NCBI GenBank assembly: GCA_027596075.1
Contig: JADGJC010000122.1
Span: 40,555-104,554 of the forward strand
Length of the DNA stretch: 64,000 nt
Source: Rhizophlyctis rosea
Lineage: Eukaryota > Chytridiomycota > Chytridiomycetes > Rhizophlyctidales > Rhizophlyctidaceae
Direction: 5' to 3'
Positions 14,701-27,081 of the stretch are shown here, one piece after another. A model generated the notes under the pieces. That model made no database searches. It saw only the letters and a list, made by a program, of their open reading frames with translations, and was not told the origin of the DNA. Position 1 is the first letter of the stretch; the number at the start of each line of letters is the position of its first letter. A program made the translations under genes and the position numbers.

Positions 14701-17700
14701 GCAGATGGGCCGGGATGTTGTCATGCCGCTTTTCATAATGCGAAAGAGCTTCGAAGTTCGCCAAAGCCCATGCGTGCCACGCTTTGTACCAGTCTTTGTC
14801 ACAATGCGTGGCAGCAAGATATGACCTGAGAATTTCTGGGATGACCGCCTATAACGGTGGCATGTTAGCAACCGCGTTTTCGACAACCTAATGTGCTGAA
14901 GTCCCAGACTCACATCATCTAGCTCCTCCTGGAGATTGCTCTGCCATTCACCAAGCTTATGGTAACACCGCGCCAACAAGCTAACCAATGCTGCCTTCCC
15001 TGAATCACTCCGACTGCATTCGACCTGGAAGCCAATATCACTCAAACTCGTGATCCCGCATCTCTCCACAACCGCCCGCGTGAATTCCTTCATTTGATGG
15101 AACGCATGTTCCTTGCTCCCCGAAGCCCAAAGATGTTTCAAGCACGCGTAAACCACAGGCGGAGCATTGGATTTGATATCCTGAAAATCATCCAAATGTG
15201 GGTCAGAAGAGCAGTATAGCATGACACGCTTCTCATCCACCATACTCACCAAACTCCTGAAATCCTTATTATCCTGGCTTAAAAGCCCTGACAACGTCTT
15301 GTACGAAAGACTCAGCCGTCCACTTTTCCGGCACAAGTTTGCAAATTTGATCCACATCTCCATATCTTCACGAGGACTGATGACCAGAGCGCGAACCTTG
15401 AAGATGCGTTGCCACACCTCCACATTCCGTTGAGCTCCCTTCAGCCTAGCACGCGGATGGCATCATCAACAACGAGCACAACTCCGCAAACTGGTGCATG
15501 GTAAACCTACCGAGTCATCCAGGTCTTGCGGATCAAAGCTTGACGATCTGGTTGATCGTACAATTGCTTGTACGATATGATTTCCTCCAACTCAGCCAAC
15601 ATCTGAATTCGAACCACCACACTGCAGATCCACATAAGTAAAGGATCTGAACACAGGTACAGACAGGAATTCTTACTTGTATGACCGGTTGTAACTTTCC
15701 CCGACCAAAGCCATCAACTCCGTATCCAATAGATCCCTCGTCTTATCAATGAACTCCGCGGCCTGCGGGAACAAGTTCCTGTGCAACGCCAGAATCGCCT
15801 TGAAGAACGCCTTATCGGGACTCTCGTGCTTCATCATTGCAATGTACTCGTCCATCATGTCCCACTGATGCAAACCCCACGCCGCACCCGCCGCCATCGG
15901 TGCAATCGCCTTCCGCACATCCTCCTTAGCAACCTGCCATCGTTCCTGCGCCAATTGACTCAACGCTTCCCACTCTCCCAAATTATGCAAGCATCGCATC
16001 CGTCCCAATGTAGCTTCGAACGAGTTTGGATCTTCCGCTTGCTTCCGTTCATACGCCGCAAGCCCATCTTCCCACCGATGCAACTTCTCATACCATGACT
16101 CCTTCAGCTCTACATCATGGTTCTGCTGCGCATACGTCAAGATACCAATGGCGGAATCCGGCTGTTGCAATTGGTTGTTGATACTGATGAGCGCTTCGAT
16201 TGTATTGGTCAACGGCTCAGAAATGAATTCTAGCTCTTTATAGTGAAGCGCCTTGGCATAGGCATGACACTTCGCTGCGTACAGTCCGAGCGTGCGGATA
16301 TCAATCGGAAGCGCTTTATCGTCGTGTTCCATGAATTCTGCGAGATTCAACAACGTTTGCAAAATCTCGGGTGGGATGGTTGGACTAGTTAGGGCCGTTT
16401 CTAGAGAGCGGACGAGCTCGTCTTGGAACTGGTCGTATAATTCGCTCCAACACGAGACGAAACCAGCGTTGAAAAGTTCACGAGCAAGCGGGTAGTAGAC
16501 ACCGGCCAAGCTAGCGCATGCTCGCAATGCGTGTGACGGCGACTCCTTCAGTAGCTCTACGCTGAACCTCCGAATCCATTCTTGCCAGTCATCTTTGGTA
16601 GACCGTTGTGAAGTTTCCCAGGCCTTCTTCAGTTGTTGCTGGTTTACAGGAAGCTTCTTCGTAGCCATTTCAGCTGGAGATTCCTCAGCGGCGGAGTCTT
16701 TCAATCTGTATTCGTACTCAGCAACACAATTTCACAGACCTAGTACCAAACGGTAATAAACTTACCGATCCTCACTGTCGGCGCTATAATCAGGAGGCAA
16801 CGGCTCATTCTTCAGTAGTTTTGCAACAAGCATCTCATACTTCGGGTGCTGTATATGATACTTTGACAACGTCTGCAGCATGAACAGTTATTGACCCGAA
16901 CGTTCAACAAATATACAACCATTGCCAACAATCTACACACCTTGTTCACCATCGGAATGAATATAGCATAATCGGACCCAAGCTGATACACCAAAGCCGA
17001 CAACGTATCCATGGCCGTCATCCGGAAATCCTGCTGCGGTATCGACAGCACCCTGACCAACGGATGAATGATCCTCGACGCCTGATCAGAGAAGTTCACC
17101 TTCCTCGTCAACTGCCCAATGGCCGACACCGCATGCTTCCGAAGATGCATCGGAATATCCGGCCGCTCGAAAAGTCGGACGATGACCGGAATAACGAGGT
17201 GCAAGTACTCCTCCAGATTCAACCCAAAAACTGTAAGCGCCTGAAGCACCCTCTGCGTCGGTTGTCGGCGCTCGCTGGTGTCCGCGTCAAAGATTTGCAA
17301 CATTTGCGGGAGGAGTGTTGGAAGGTAGACTTTGAACTCGCCGTCGAGGGCAGTAGCTACGGCTTCGACCAATGAGATGATGGTAATTTGGATGTTGGAA
17401 GTAGGATTCCAATACTCTTGTATCAAGGAGAAGATATCCGACAAATAATTTCGAATGTGCTGTTTAACGATGGACACCAGCAATCCTAATTGTTGGAAGT
17501 GGAACTCGAGCATTCCCACGGGACATCCATGCATCATGGTCAAAAATGGTGGCATGATCTGTTGAACAAAGTCCGCTGTTAGGGCATGAAAGAAAGTCCA
17601 TCCATTTTGAGCTGCTTCCTGACCTGAGGCAAGTACGGTACGCACTTCAGACCAAGGGTTTTGAAGATGTACATAACCGCCTGGATGACAGCCATATGGT

Positions 17701-20700
17701 GTGCTCCAAGCGAAGTATCCCGTAAAATCTTCATGAGTGCACTGATGGCCACTGTCGGGTAGTAATCATCAGCTGAGGGCCCCATGCCGATTGGCATCGT
17801 GTTCGCATCCGCTTCCTCATTGCCCGCAATGGTTTCAGGACCACGAGATGCCAGCTGAATTCAGAGATAGTGAGTATCCCCTCCTCACGACCAAAATGCA
17901 CACTGACCTTATGCTTATAAGGATCCAAAGCCCCCAAAATTCCCATGACTTTGACCGTCTCCCTCCGGATCCCCGCCGACTGCTCCGTCTTCAAAATGGT
18001 AATCAACAAATGCAACAAATTCGGGTACTTGATATACGGCTCGATGACCCATCCCGTATTGAGAGACAGTTGACCAAGCGTATGCAATGCCGCCTCACGT
18101 TTGCTAGCGCTGCTTTGGTCTTGGAGCGTTTCCAAGATAATCGGCATCAAGCTGTCCAAGTATGGCAGAAGATCCTCACACCCGACTTGACCGAGTTCTC
18201 CTAGCGCCACAAGAACTTTTGACGCCACACTGGGGCTCGTGTCCTTTGCTTTCGGCAGGAGAACTTTCAAGATCGGCTCCACGTATGGCTTGATCAACCG
18301 TTGAGCCGAGGCAACAAGATGACTCAACAACTTGGCACTCTCTTCCTTTTGCCGACTGAGATGGAGTCAATGAGTATGTAGTATGTGAATGGGGCATCAC
18401 TCAACAATGTTTAGATTACCTCACGGCCGAATATTCCAACTCCGTCAAAAGCTGAATGAGGGTCTTCCTCAACGATGGCAAAACATATGCAGGATTGTGA
18501 ATAGTCAGCCTTCCAATGATGGTAATCGCCACCTCCCGTATCGCAAACACTTCATCATTCAATGCAATGAACAATGATCGGATATTTTCCGCCTGCGCCA
18601 AGTGGTGGTCGAAACGTTCATCCAATGATGAAAGGACAGACTGCCGAATGACGGGGTCTGTTTACAAACAATGAACAACTTTGCCGGGTGCAAGCCTACT
18701 CTTCGAACTCTCAACCTACCTGAATCCGTGATTCCCACTGTGAGCAATTTCTCTAGAACTTCGCCAACGATTTGCAAGGCATTGTTGCTGGACTTTATCT
18801 TCTTTTAAACAAGGTTGGCATTGGGACACCAGAGGCAAGTCTGCTTACTTGATAGCACACCGGATCGCGGGCCAACAGACTGCAACACGTCAGGGCGGCA
18901 GCTTTCCGAATCTCACCCACGTCATCCTCCAAGTAGGTAATTGCGCATTCACGCACAAGTTCGTTCAACATGTAACCTGGCCGCAAGATCGGTATCACTT
19001 GCTCTTGTCATGACTTATCTCAGGAATTCTTACCAGTGAAATCAAATGTCCCCAGAGTGTTCAAAGCAAGAATGATCGTTTCAACATCCCGAACCTCCGG
19101 AGTCTGAATGGTGGCAGACCATAAGTCCGGATTACGTCTATGTTGCAAACAAAACTTTCCCCGAACACACCTGGATCTCCCGCATCGGGGTGCTGACCAA
19201 TGGCGTATTGCTACGCGGTTGCGGAGCCCCAGGATGGCGGTATGCTTGGCCACACAGAATGATAGAAAGCTGATTGAGAAGTCGCTCTGTCGTCGCAAGG
19301 CTCAAGTTACTACCACCATCCGCATGGCCTTGGAGATGCACCCGCGTACCTTGGATAGCCGGTAATAACGGCAAAATGTGAGCAGACAAGTCCACCAAAG
19401 CTTGACGTAAAGGTTCCGTCAACCCTGCACTGAACATCTGGTCCAGTAGCTCGTGCATATACTTGGTGAGCGCTGGTCCCACAGCAACCGCCAACATGCT
19501 GATGCATTGGAATACTGGCGCGTCCTGACTGGCTCGATTTTTCCTAAAATGCAAATTGAATGAAATGATCATACCCATTGGTGGACACTCTCACCACTTA
19601 CACTTTCACAGAAAGCGCCTCCCGGATGTTAATCAGCGTAACATCCAGATAAGGACACATGTTACTACCGACAACCATGGCAACCTTTCCAATTGCGATG
19701 AACGCTGTTCCAAAATTTCAAACTTTTGTCGTACGCCAAAAGGGAGCATCGTCCCACAACCAACCAACCTGCAGAACGCTCCCGGTCTTTCTTTATTTGA
19801 GTCAGAAGGAACGACATGCAACCATTCAGATACATCGTCACGAAAGCGTCATGCTCGAAGTTTGCCAGTGTTGGTATCGTGAGGATGACTGTTCTCCGGA
19901 CCAAACTATCCCGATGATCTTTGTATTTTAGAACAGTCTCGCATAGCTCCTTGTATTTATCTTGCGGGTACTGCATGGACACAATTAGACCTGGCGATCA
20001 TACGATCACCGAAAAGGCTACCACAACTTACCGTCCCCTTCTGATTCAACAATTCTCTAAGTGTCAGGAGCGAACCATGTATAGAATCGGCCGTTCCCAG
20101 CTTGAATCCCTTCTGAACCTCATCGATGATCTTCCGGTACCATTGCTTCCGTTGCTGATTTTCCCGCACGTGCACGAGTGCAAGAGTGGCTCCAAGCGCA
20201 TCTGCTGCTCCCTCACGAATCGCCACCTGCCGCCATCATCAGCATAATTCCCACAAAGCAGCCGCTCTGCAATTCCCACCTTGGGATCCCGTGCAGCCAC
20301 CCAGATCAAATCCAAAATCTGCCCAACATAGCCGTAAATCAGTGTCGGTGCACTGATAGCCAGCTCTCTCAACACCAAAACCGCGGCATATCGCCTTGCT
20401 TCGTGACGATCGCCTGGATGGACATGTTAAGCTCCAACCTTCCAAACTCAACATCAATCTCGAATACCTTGCAACCATTCAAGAGCCCTCTTGACCTCAA
20501 ACTCGACGAACTCCGCCGTCAACGTTCCTCCGGGTTGTGCCAGCTTGCCTGCAATGTCACCCATCTTAGCATCCCAGCCGGTCAATTCCAATAGGACTGT
20601 CCGTGCGTAAAATCGTACCCAATGCCCTTGCCGCCAAAATTGTAATCTGCGGATCAGCCCCCGGCAACACTATCCGCAAATAATTCGCAAACCGCGTGAC

Positions 20701-21245
20701 TTTCGTTGTGTTCTCCTCCCCATCGAAATCGATCAACTTGTCTGTCAAGCGCAATATTCATTCCCGATTAGTCTTGACTCATGCAAAGGCCACGCGAGCC
20801 ACACACCCGAAAAGCCCATTTCCTTTGTTCACCAAAAAATGGAACATACCAATCGCCAAAATTCCACCAATCTTATCATTATTATCCGTACTATGTATCA
20901 GCTCAAAAATCCGTCGGTTTACATCGTTGATGAATTTCGTGGACCCATCTATAGACGCGTCGCGCGAAACGCTGACGACCTGCACATACCAAGGACACCA
21001 AAAGTTACGACCCAGGGCAAACATAACGAAAAGACCCCCGTTTCATTTGGCAGCAGAAACACGCACATAGTCGCGAAGGTCGTTGGCGGCACGTAGCCTC
21101 GTTTCTTCAATCCTATGAACGAAGTTTCAACGTTATGGACATTCCCATTTCACAGCGCCAACCCAGCTGGAATGTGTTATATTCCGTACCTAGACCGCAA
21201 GTCCGCCAGAATCCGCAAAAGCGGCTGGTCCGGCGGCCCGTTCAT
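11744..21245 (-). CDS. TOR: TOR serine/threonine kinase, complete
   Basis: TOR is the catalytic subunit of TORC1/TORC2, controlling growth in response to nutrients. Exon 1 is 21245-21190 ([18 protein letters not shown], then an R codon split AG|G); exon 2 continues [21 protein letters not shown] repeats run from about 21.1 to 16.8 kb and the FAT domain from about 16.7 to 14.1 kb. The FRB domain (about 14.15-13.8 kb) reads [20 protein letters not shown] and keeps the serine whose homologue contacts FKBP12-rapamycin. The kinase domain (about 13.75-12.1 kb) has the catalytic loop [14 protein letters not shown] and the metal-binding HIDFGD motif. FATC ends [17 protein letters not shown], and a separate 30-nt exon (11773-11744) supplies CYIGWCAFW and the stop. 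The usual last residues are CYIGWCPFW, so proline is alanine here. There are many introns, and the middle HEAT exons were not joined base by base. The upstream neighbour is RIM2, convergent in strand with no overlap. Confidence 0.96.
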
Positions 21246-21725
21246 AGCGTTTTGACGGTCTTATGTCAAAGTTGTATATCCAAAAGTAGACACCGTGGGG
21301 GTTCTTTACAGGAGGACTACACCACAAAACTTCCGTGCAGTATCGGTTTCTTCACAGGAATTGTTTCTTTTTGTCGGCTACTGAAATTCTGGTTGGAGAG
21401 CAGCTTACAGCCGGCGAGGTCGGGGTCCAGTGATCGTGACCAACTAGCAGTCGTGGATGGCGATGAACCGTAGGCTAAAACCAATGGGGATGAGTTGGGG
21501 GAGGTCGACTTGTCATGGCCCATGGGCCGAGCTTTGTGGCGTCGCTGTGGCGCGATGTAATCAGAGTGATCAGTTGTGCCGATATTTCAAAGGGTCTATG
21601 ACTGTGTGGAAGTGCCATTCCCCCACAATAATTATTATTACAGGTAATTAATCCTACAAATCTACGGCGAACTATGTACGAGTAAGCAAAAGCTCAAAAA
21701 TGAAAGTTACTGCACTATGTGAAAT
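21246..21725. other. Intergenic, RIM2 3' end to TOR promoter
   Basis: 480 bp between the RIM2 stop and the TOR start. I see no open frame or repeat worth reporting. It presumably holds the TOR promoter. Confidence 0.55.
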
Positions 21726-23392
21726 CTACAAATGTATCTCTTCTTTCTGGAATAGACTGATGACAAGCTCATAGCAGAAGAACAGAATGGCGGCATTGGG
21801 CACCACTCTCATCAAATGAGCGGTCATACCCCCATACAGGGCAGCCAGCCCTTCTTCTCGGTAGATGAGCTTCGCACTCTGCACAAGACCAGTATACTTG
21901 GCAACGCCGTTTTCGGGCGTTTGACGCAGTCTTGTTCGAAGTACCTGATGAAATAAGCGTTGGGACGGCATGTCTAAATCAAACAAGATCGCTTCCGATC
22001 CTACCTCGTGCGGATAGGTCAAAATGGCCGCCCCCAATTTCGCCGTTGCAGCTGCGGCAAAAGTATCCACCCATTCTGCAAAGGTCCATTGTTAGAGCGA
22101 TGCAAACACGTGCTGGCGCGCCTTCACAACGTACTGGGCACCATCGAAATAATAGTCCGCTCCATCTCTGATCGAGCCTCTTCCACCCGCCGCCGATCCG
22201 CGATATGCCGTTTTAGGTACTCATATGTTACGAACTGCAGAGTTGACTCCGTCAAACCTAATCAATGATTGTCAAATGTCATTCTTTTTTGTCAACCTCG
22301 ATAGAAGGGCTCACAGCAACATACCAAGTAAACTAGCAGACAGCCCCTTATACAATCCCCGAAGCCCCTCTTCCCGGAACACCGTCCATGCGCAGTGAAA
22401 GCTGTTCTTATATTTATGTTGTATTCGCAATGTGGGGTCCTCGGATTGCAATTGCTGTTTGGCGTAAAGGCCCTGATCAGATGCCATTCCCCCAAGCTTG
22501 GCAAGACCCACCGACTCACCATTCTCGTTTTCACAAGCCAAATTGGGTTGGTCACTGCTGCTGTAGCCATACCCGCGCATGCTGCAGAGACCATATGTAC
22601 CAGCGAGTTCTCCTTTCCACCGTTCATTCGGGTAAATGTGTGTTTCCCTTGACTATATACAGAGAAGTAGATGGCTCTGCGATGGATCGCATGAGCCCTG
22701 ATCGCAGAAGGGATGAATTTCGAGTGCAGCTCACCGTGCCGGCACCACCCCCACCAAGTTCGGTCCCAATCCCTTCCACAATGCGCGAATGCCTTCTTGC
22801 CGACGAATAGTACTGAAGAACGCGAGTTGTCTAAGCTCGATGACTCTGTGAGATCAATGCGGATCGGCTTACCCCAAAAGATCAACGACTCCTGTGATGT
22901 GGTACCACGCCGCTCGTACTGGGTTCCGGAAGCTGACTGCCTTCTCTTGCTCTCTGTATAATGATGACTGGCCGGACCCATCAGAATGGGCGTTCGTTAC
23001 ATCAAAAAAGGTGGGAAGGTACCTGTAGCCGCGTTTTCACCACCTCCAACGGACATGTAACAGCGGCCCCAACTGTATCGGGGGAAATGAGCGATCTAAC
23101 CTCATGTGGCCTTTAGGTCACATTGGGAAAACATACCGGTCCCTGCGATGCTGAATAAGAGATCGTGTTACACAGAGATGCGGCAAACAGTCGGTGTCAA
23201 GTGTAGCACCCACCCTCCAGCAGCAAAATGTAGCACGAACGAAGGAGCCGCTTTCGGCGGACTATGTCCTTTCGCCGCAACGGCATTTGAATTAGATGAT
23301 GCGGTATTACTCATTGACGTTATCTTCAGCGCCGGTGATATGACGGATTGATTTGATACTTGTGGCCCTGGTCCCAGCTGCTGCTTTTCCAT
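21726..23392 (-). CDS. RIM2: Mitochondrial carrier, pyrimidine-nucleotide type (Rim2/SLC25A33/36)
   Basis: Inner-membrane carrier expected to exchange pyrimidine (deoxy)nucleotides between cytosol and mitochondrial matrix. All three mitochondrial-carrier signature repeats are present: CPLEVVKTRL (about 23.05 kb), NPIWLVKTRM (about 22.55 kb) and YPHEVLRTRLRQTP (about 22.02-21.92 kb). The NPIWLVKTRM and YPHEVLRTRLRQ versions are typical of the Rim2 subfamily rather than of other SLC25 members. The C-terminus reads MRVVPNAAILFFCYELVISL before the stop at 21726. The first exon begins at a methionine at 23392 (an in-frame ATG at 23443 is the alternative) and ends near APSFVLHFAAGG. I could not find a canonical donor that joins this exon in frame to the VGAAVTCPLE exon, so that junction is unresolved. 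At least five introns are visible. Substrate is inferred from the subfamily. Confidence 0.88.
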
Positions 23393-25021
23393 TCGTGAAG
23401 CGACCGGACAAGAAGTTGCTTTGATATGTAAACAAGAAAACACTGCGTGGGTTTTGGCGCCACCAAAGTAAGATTTACTGAAGATAAGAAGGCAAACAGT
23501 CGGTTGAGGTTGTTTGTAATTACCGAAACTGAGTAAATAGGAAACGCACGATTGCTATTGGTGGAAATTCACAGCACTCACCACGACAACCCCAAAGGAC
23601 TTTATCCGGTCGACAAGCGGGACAGCCGTTCAAAACTGTAGGTGGGAGACTGAACAGTTGGCAGTACAGAATAGGAACTACGAACTAGCGCACAAATTCG
23701 GCTATGCGGCAGGAAATGGCTGACGAGACTCAATGTGGAAGAAGGGGAGTCTATTTGAGGGATGGGAAAATGGTGCGCGTCTGCCAATTTGTTTGACTCA
23801 CGAACCAGCTCACGAACACCACAAATTCATTACATACGATAGAATTGACAGTGACGCCACGCAACCACGCCACATCAAAATCCAGTTGGCCTGAACCCGC
23901 GCGCTGGTGGCCTCACTTGAACTTCCTTGCCTGTGTGTGCTTTCCACTCAAATGCCACTTGATGGGATTTGCAGCAGCATTCATGACATAATCTTGGTCT
24001 GTCGCAGACCAGACTCCAAGGCAAAATCACCTCTCACTTTTTCAATTACCGCAGTGGACTTCCCCATAGGGGCTCGCAATCCACCGCCATTCCTTATCAG
24101 CAACAGCTTACGGTGGAAGATGAATGAATGCACCTCCATTTATTTTCCTTCCCAAGGTCAAATCATTGCTTGTTGTTGCAGGAGAGGCGACACAAAATAA
24201 CGGTCAAGATTGATCTTTGAACTAACTCAAATATCGATCAAATACGCCCGTGCCGGCAAACTCGTCTTAGCCAAACTGATGCACCTGACTAACAGGCCCG
24301 GTTTTGCCTTAGCTCTTATTTGCCATCCTACCAAACATGAATGCGCCTAGACGTGAGACACAAAGACCTCAAGCTTCCATTATCGGTGTCCAGTTCCAAA
24401 CCACTTCCACGATGATTCTGTGGACTCATGGTTCGCAAGCCATCAACCCGTTGCCTCGAAGGCGGCACAAGTTTCCGTGCAACTTCTCATTGAGTACGCT
24501 AAACAGTGACCCTAAATGTGTAATGGATCTCATTACCTCACCAACTGAGGTGGACACAAAGGGTTTCACACCACAGGATGAGGTGCATGAATCTTTCACG
24601 ATCTAATCATTCGATATCCGTGCAGATGGGACGGACTACCATCCTCTAATTCAATGCAAAATAGCACGCTATGAATCAGATTATGAGAAGATTCCGAAAA
24701 AAACAAATGCTGAACGTGGGTGATTCCAAAAAAATTCAACTCTGGTTGCGAAAGGACCCTGAAAATTGAGGACCCCAAGGCTTATGTAATACGAGGCTTA
24801 CACCAATCATGGTGATTCAATTTTCAAGCCCGTTTTCGTGCAGGCTCGGGCCAGCTGGCAACATTGAAACTTCCCTCCACTCCGACGTTGAACTGATTTC
24901 GCCCTCTGCACTTTCATAGCCACATATCAGCAAGGTAACAACATAAATGCCGTCCCATGCTCACGAAGCACTTGTGCGAAATATGATCACCTGACCAAAA
25001 TCTGTCAACTTTGAAATCCAG
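23393..25021. other. Intergenic between divergent RIM2 and RPL28
   Basis: About 1.6 kb with only short, low-quality open frames. No RNA gene, transposon end or tandem repeat was recognised. It should contain the promoters of both flanking genes. Confidence 0.55.
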
Positions 25022-25703
25022 ATGTCTACCGACTTGGTCTGGCTCCTTACCCGCGACAACTCCTCCTTCCTCGTCAAGAGGAACGGAATCCAGGTGTGAA
25101 CTCAAGTTTGTTTACGTTCCGGATCAAAATGGCTCTTCGATACTTACCTAGAATCGACATTTGCTCGTCCCATTCAGCTCTCCCGCGAGCCCGGAAACCT
25201 CTTGAACTTGAACTCCCGCAAGTTCAGCGGAGTTGCCGCCAAGAAGGTGAATATTGCAGAACCAGAATGCACAGAAGACTATTGACTGACCACGCTGCAA
25301 AAACACAAAAAAGTCCGTCGATGTCTCCGCCGCTCCCAAGGGCGTCACTGTCACCTTGAGGAAGACCAAGGCCGGAAACAAGCCCGTCGCGGCCAGCAAC
25401 AGCGTCACCCTCACCCGTGGCACCCGTGGCTCCGCAAAGACCGTTAAGAAGCTTTTGGCACACTACCGTCCCGACCTTGAGAAGGTATGCATCACTTTGC
25501 TTCCTTGATTGTTAATATTGCAATCTCAAACGGTCTGTTGCAGGCTGCCCTTGCTCGTGTCTTTCGCTTGTCAGAGTCCGCCAAGGCCCCCAAGGCCCAG
25601 GTAAATAACAATTTCTTCGATGTAAACAAATGACTCGATATCGAGAGCTAACTCCCCAAAGCAGAAGCCTAAGAAGCTCCGTGGACGCAAGGCCACTGCT
25701 TAA
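25022..25703 (+). CDS. RPL28: 60S ribosomal protein L28 (eL28)
   Basis: Structural protein of the large ribosomal subunit, absent from budding yeast but present in many other fungi and animals. Five exons join cleanly: 25022-25093, 25178-25246, 25314-25484, 25544-25600 and 25665-25703, all at codon boundaries, giving 135 residues. The start reads MSTDLVWLLTRDNSSFLVKR, matching the eL28 N-terminus. Exon 2 gives LSREPGNLLNLNSRKFSG, the counterpart of the family's FSTEPNNL segment. Exon 3 contains HYRPDLEK and exon 4 AALARVFRLSES. The basic tail is KPKKLRGRKATA. The exon 3 acceptor follows a run of A (aaaaaag) and has a poor pyrimidine tract, the weakest of the four junctions. The short first exon and early first intron fit a highly expressed ribosomal-protein gene. 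Confidence 0.95.
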
Positions 25704-27081
25704 GTCGTGTAATTAATGTAGCAATATATGAGACGGGTCCGATCAGATTGTTTGGTGATGCTGTCGAAGTTCGTCTGCAAACGCATGGTGGAGTGGAATG
25801 CGGATTGAGGCGGGAGATTCTGTGGAAGTCCGGTTGCGTGTATTGGAAAGCGTTGTGTGGTGCTTGGGTTTGGTGCGACATCGGGGGCACATGGGAGGAG
25901 GACATCTCTTTTGCTTGTTGCGGGGGGATCGACTGGTCTGGGGGCCATCTACACAGAATGCGGATGGTCAGAAATCTTTTGGGTTCGTGGAAAAGGGCTA
26001 ACTCGACAACATGCACTCCGCCCACGTACAGAGCCAATAATGAGTAGATGATAGCATACAGATTCACTGACCCACCAAACGGTGTCAATCACAGCAAGTG
26101 GGGGCCGAACCACGAAATTCGTTTCATGAGCAAAACTCACGTCTGTTGAATGCCATGGCATACGTGCAAGTGACAGTTGTAGCAGTTGTATTCATGCTAC
26201 ACTGTCGTATTCCGGTTGCATGTCCAAACGTTCACCCTTTGCACTGAGGCCGAAAAGAACAGGCACCACCCATCACCATGCGCAATCCAACTTTTAGAGC
26301 TCGTGATTGTTCTGAAAGTGCATCGACAAATATCACTTACGCGTCTGATTTACTTTGTGAAGCTTAAGACCATGAAGTTGTCACTTGACGAAAATGGTCA
26401 ACCGTCCCAGCCCTCAACTGTCTCAATGTCTGTTATGGTGCAGTGATGCAGTGATGCATTGTGCAGTGATGCAATGTGTGTTATTGCAATGTCGGTCCAA
26501 ATGCACGTCACCGTGCCCCTCATGATTAGGCAATCCATTCTCGTGACTGTGCCACGCAGGCAATTTCTGCCCCGAATTCATCAGTCAATCCATCAATTGT
26601 GGCAACCAGCAATCAACTCCGCTTTGCGGGGTCCTCGCGACTGACAACACCCAAACAGAGACGCGTCGATCTCTCGCTTGCTTCTTCTTCCCAACTTTCC
26701 CACAATATTCACTCACAAAGCACACATTCACTACCGGCCCGTCATAGGCGTACACCCTGCTAAACTGCTTGCATCGATACCATATAGTAGCGACTACGAG
26801 AACGGTTTAGCGTTGAGTTTGTTGCAGTTCGGTTGACATAAGTTTTCGGTAGGTTTCACACGCACTCATTCTGAAAATGGTCTGAATGTCGGTTGACACG
26901 CAACACATGCTCATTCCACTTCGTATCCCTTTTTCCTCCACTTCTCTTCCTCACTATACTCGTTGACGATTCAGTTGGCTCTCAGCTAGCGTTTCCGCTA
27001 AGCATACGCGCTTTCACAAAAAAATCCTCCAAAAACCTTCACAAAAAAACATATAACTTTCAAAAAAACCAAAAAAAAGAA
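25704..27081. other. Intergenic with short direct repeats and an A-rich leader
   Basis: 1.4 kb without a supported gene. Overlapping open frames at 25.7-26.1 kb on both strands look like chance. The 13-mer GTGCAGTGATGCA occurs at 26438 and 26461, with related CAGTGATG and GCAATG words around it. A-rich sequence at about 27017-27081 directly precedes the start codon of the next gene and is probably its 5' leader. Confidence 0.5.
26438..26490. repeat. Short direct repeats GTGCAGTGATGCA
   Basis: Two copies of GTGCAGTGATGCA (26438-26450 and 26461-26473) flank a partial copy, and a further GCAATG tract follows. It looks like a small degenerate slippage array; no function is evident. Confidence 0.55.

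Noticed and set aside
25748..26088. Overlapping short frames downstream of RPL28 on both strands
   Set aside because: Several overlapping frames of similar length with no family similarity; probably 3' UTR and intergenic sequence.
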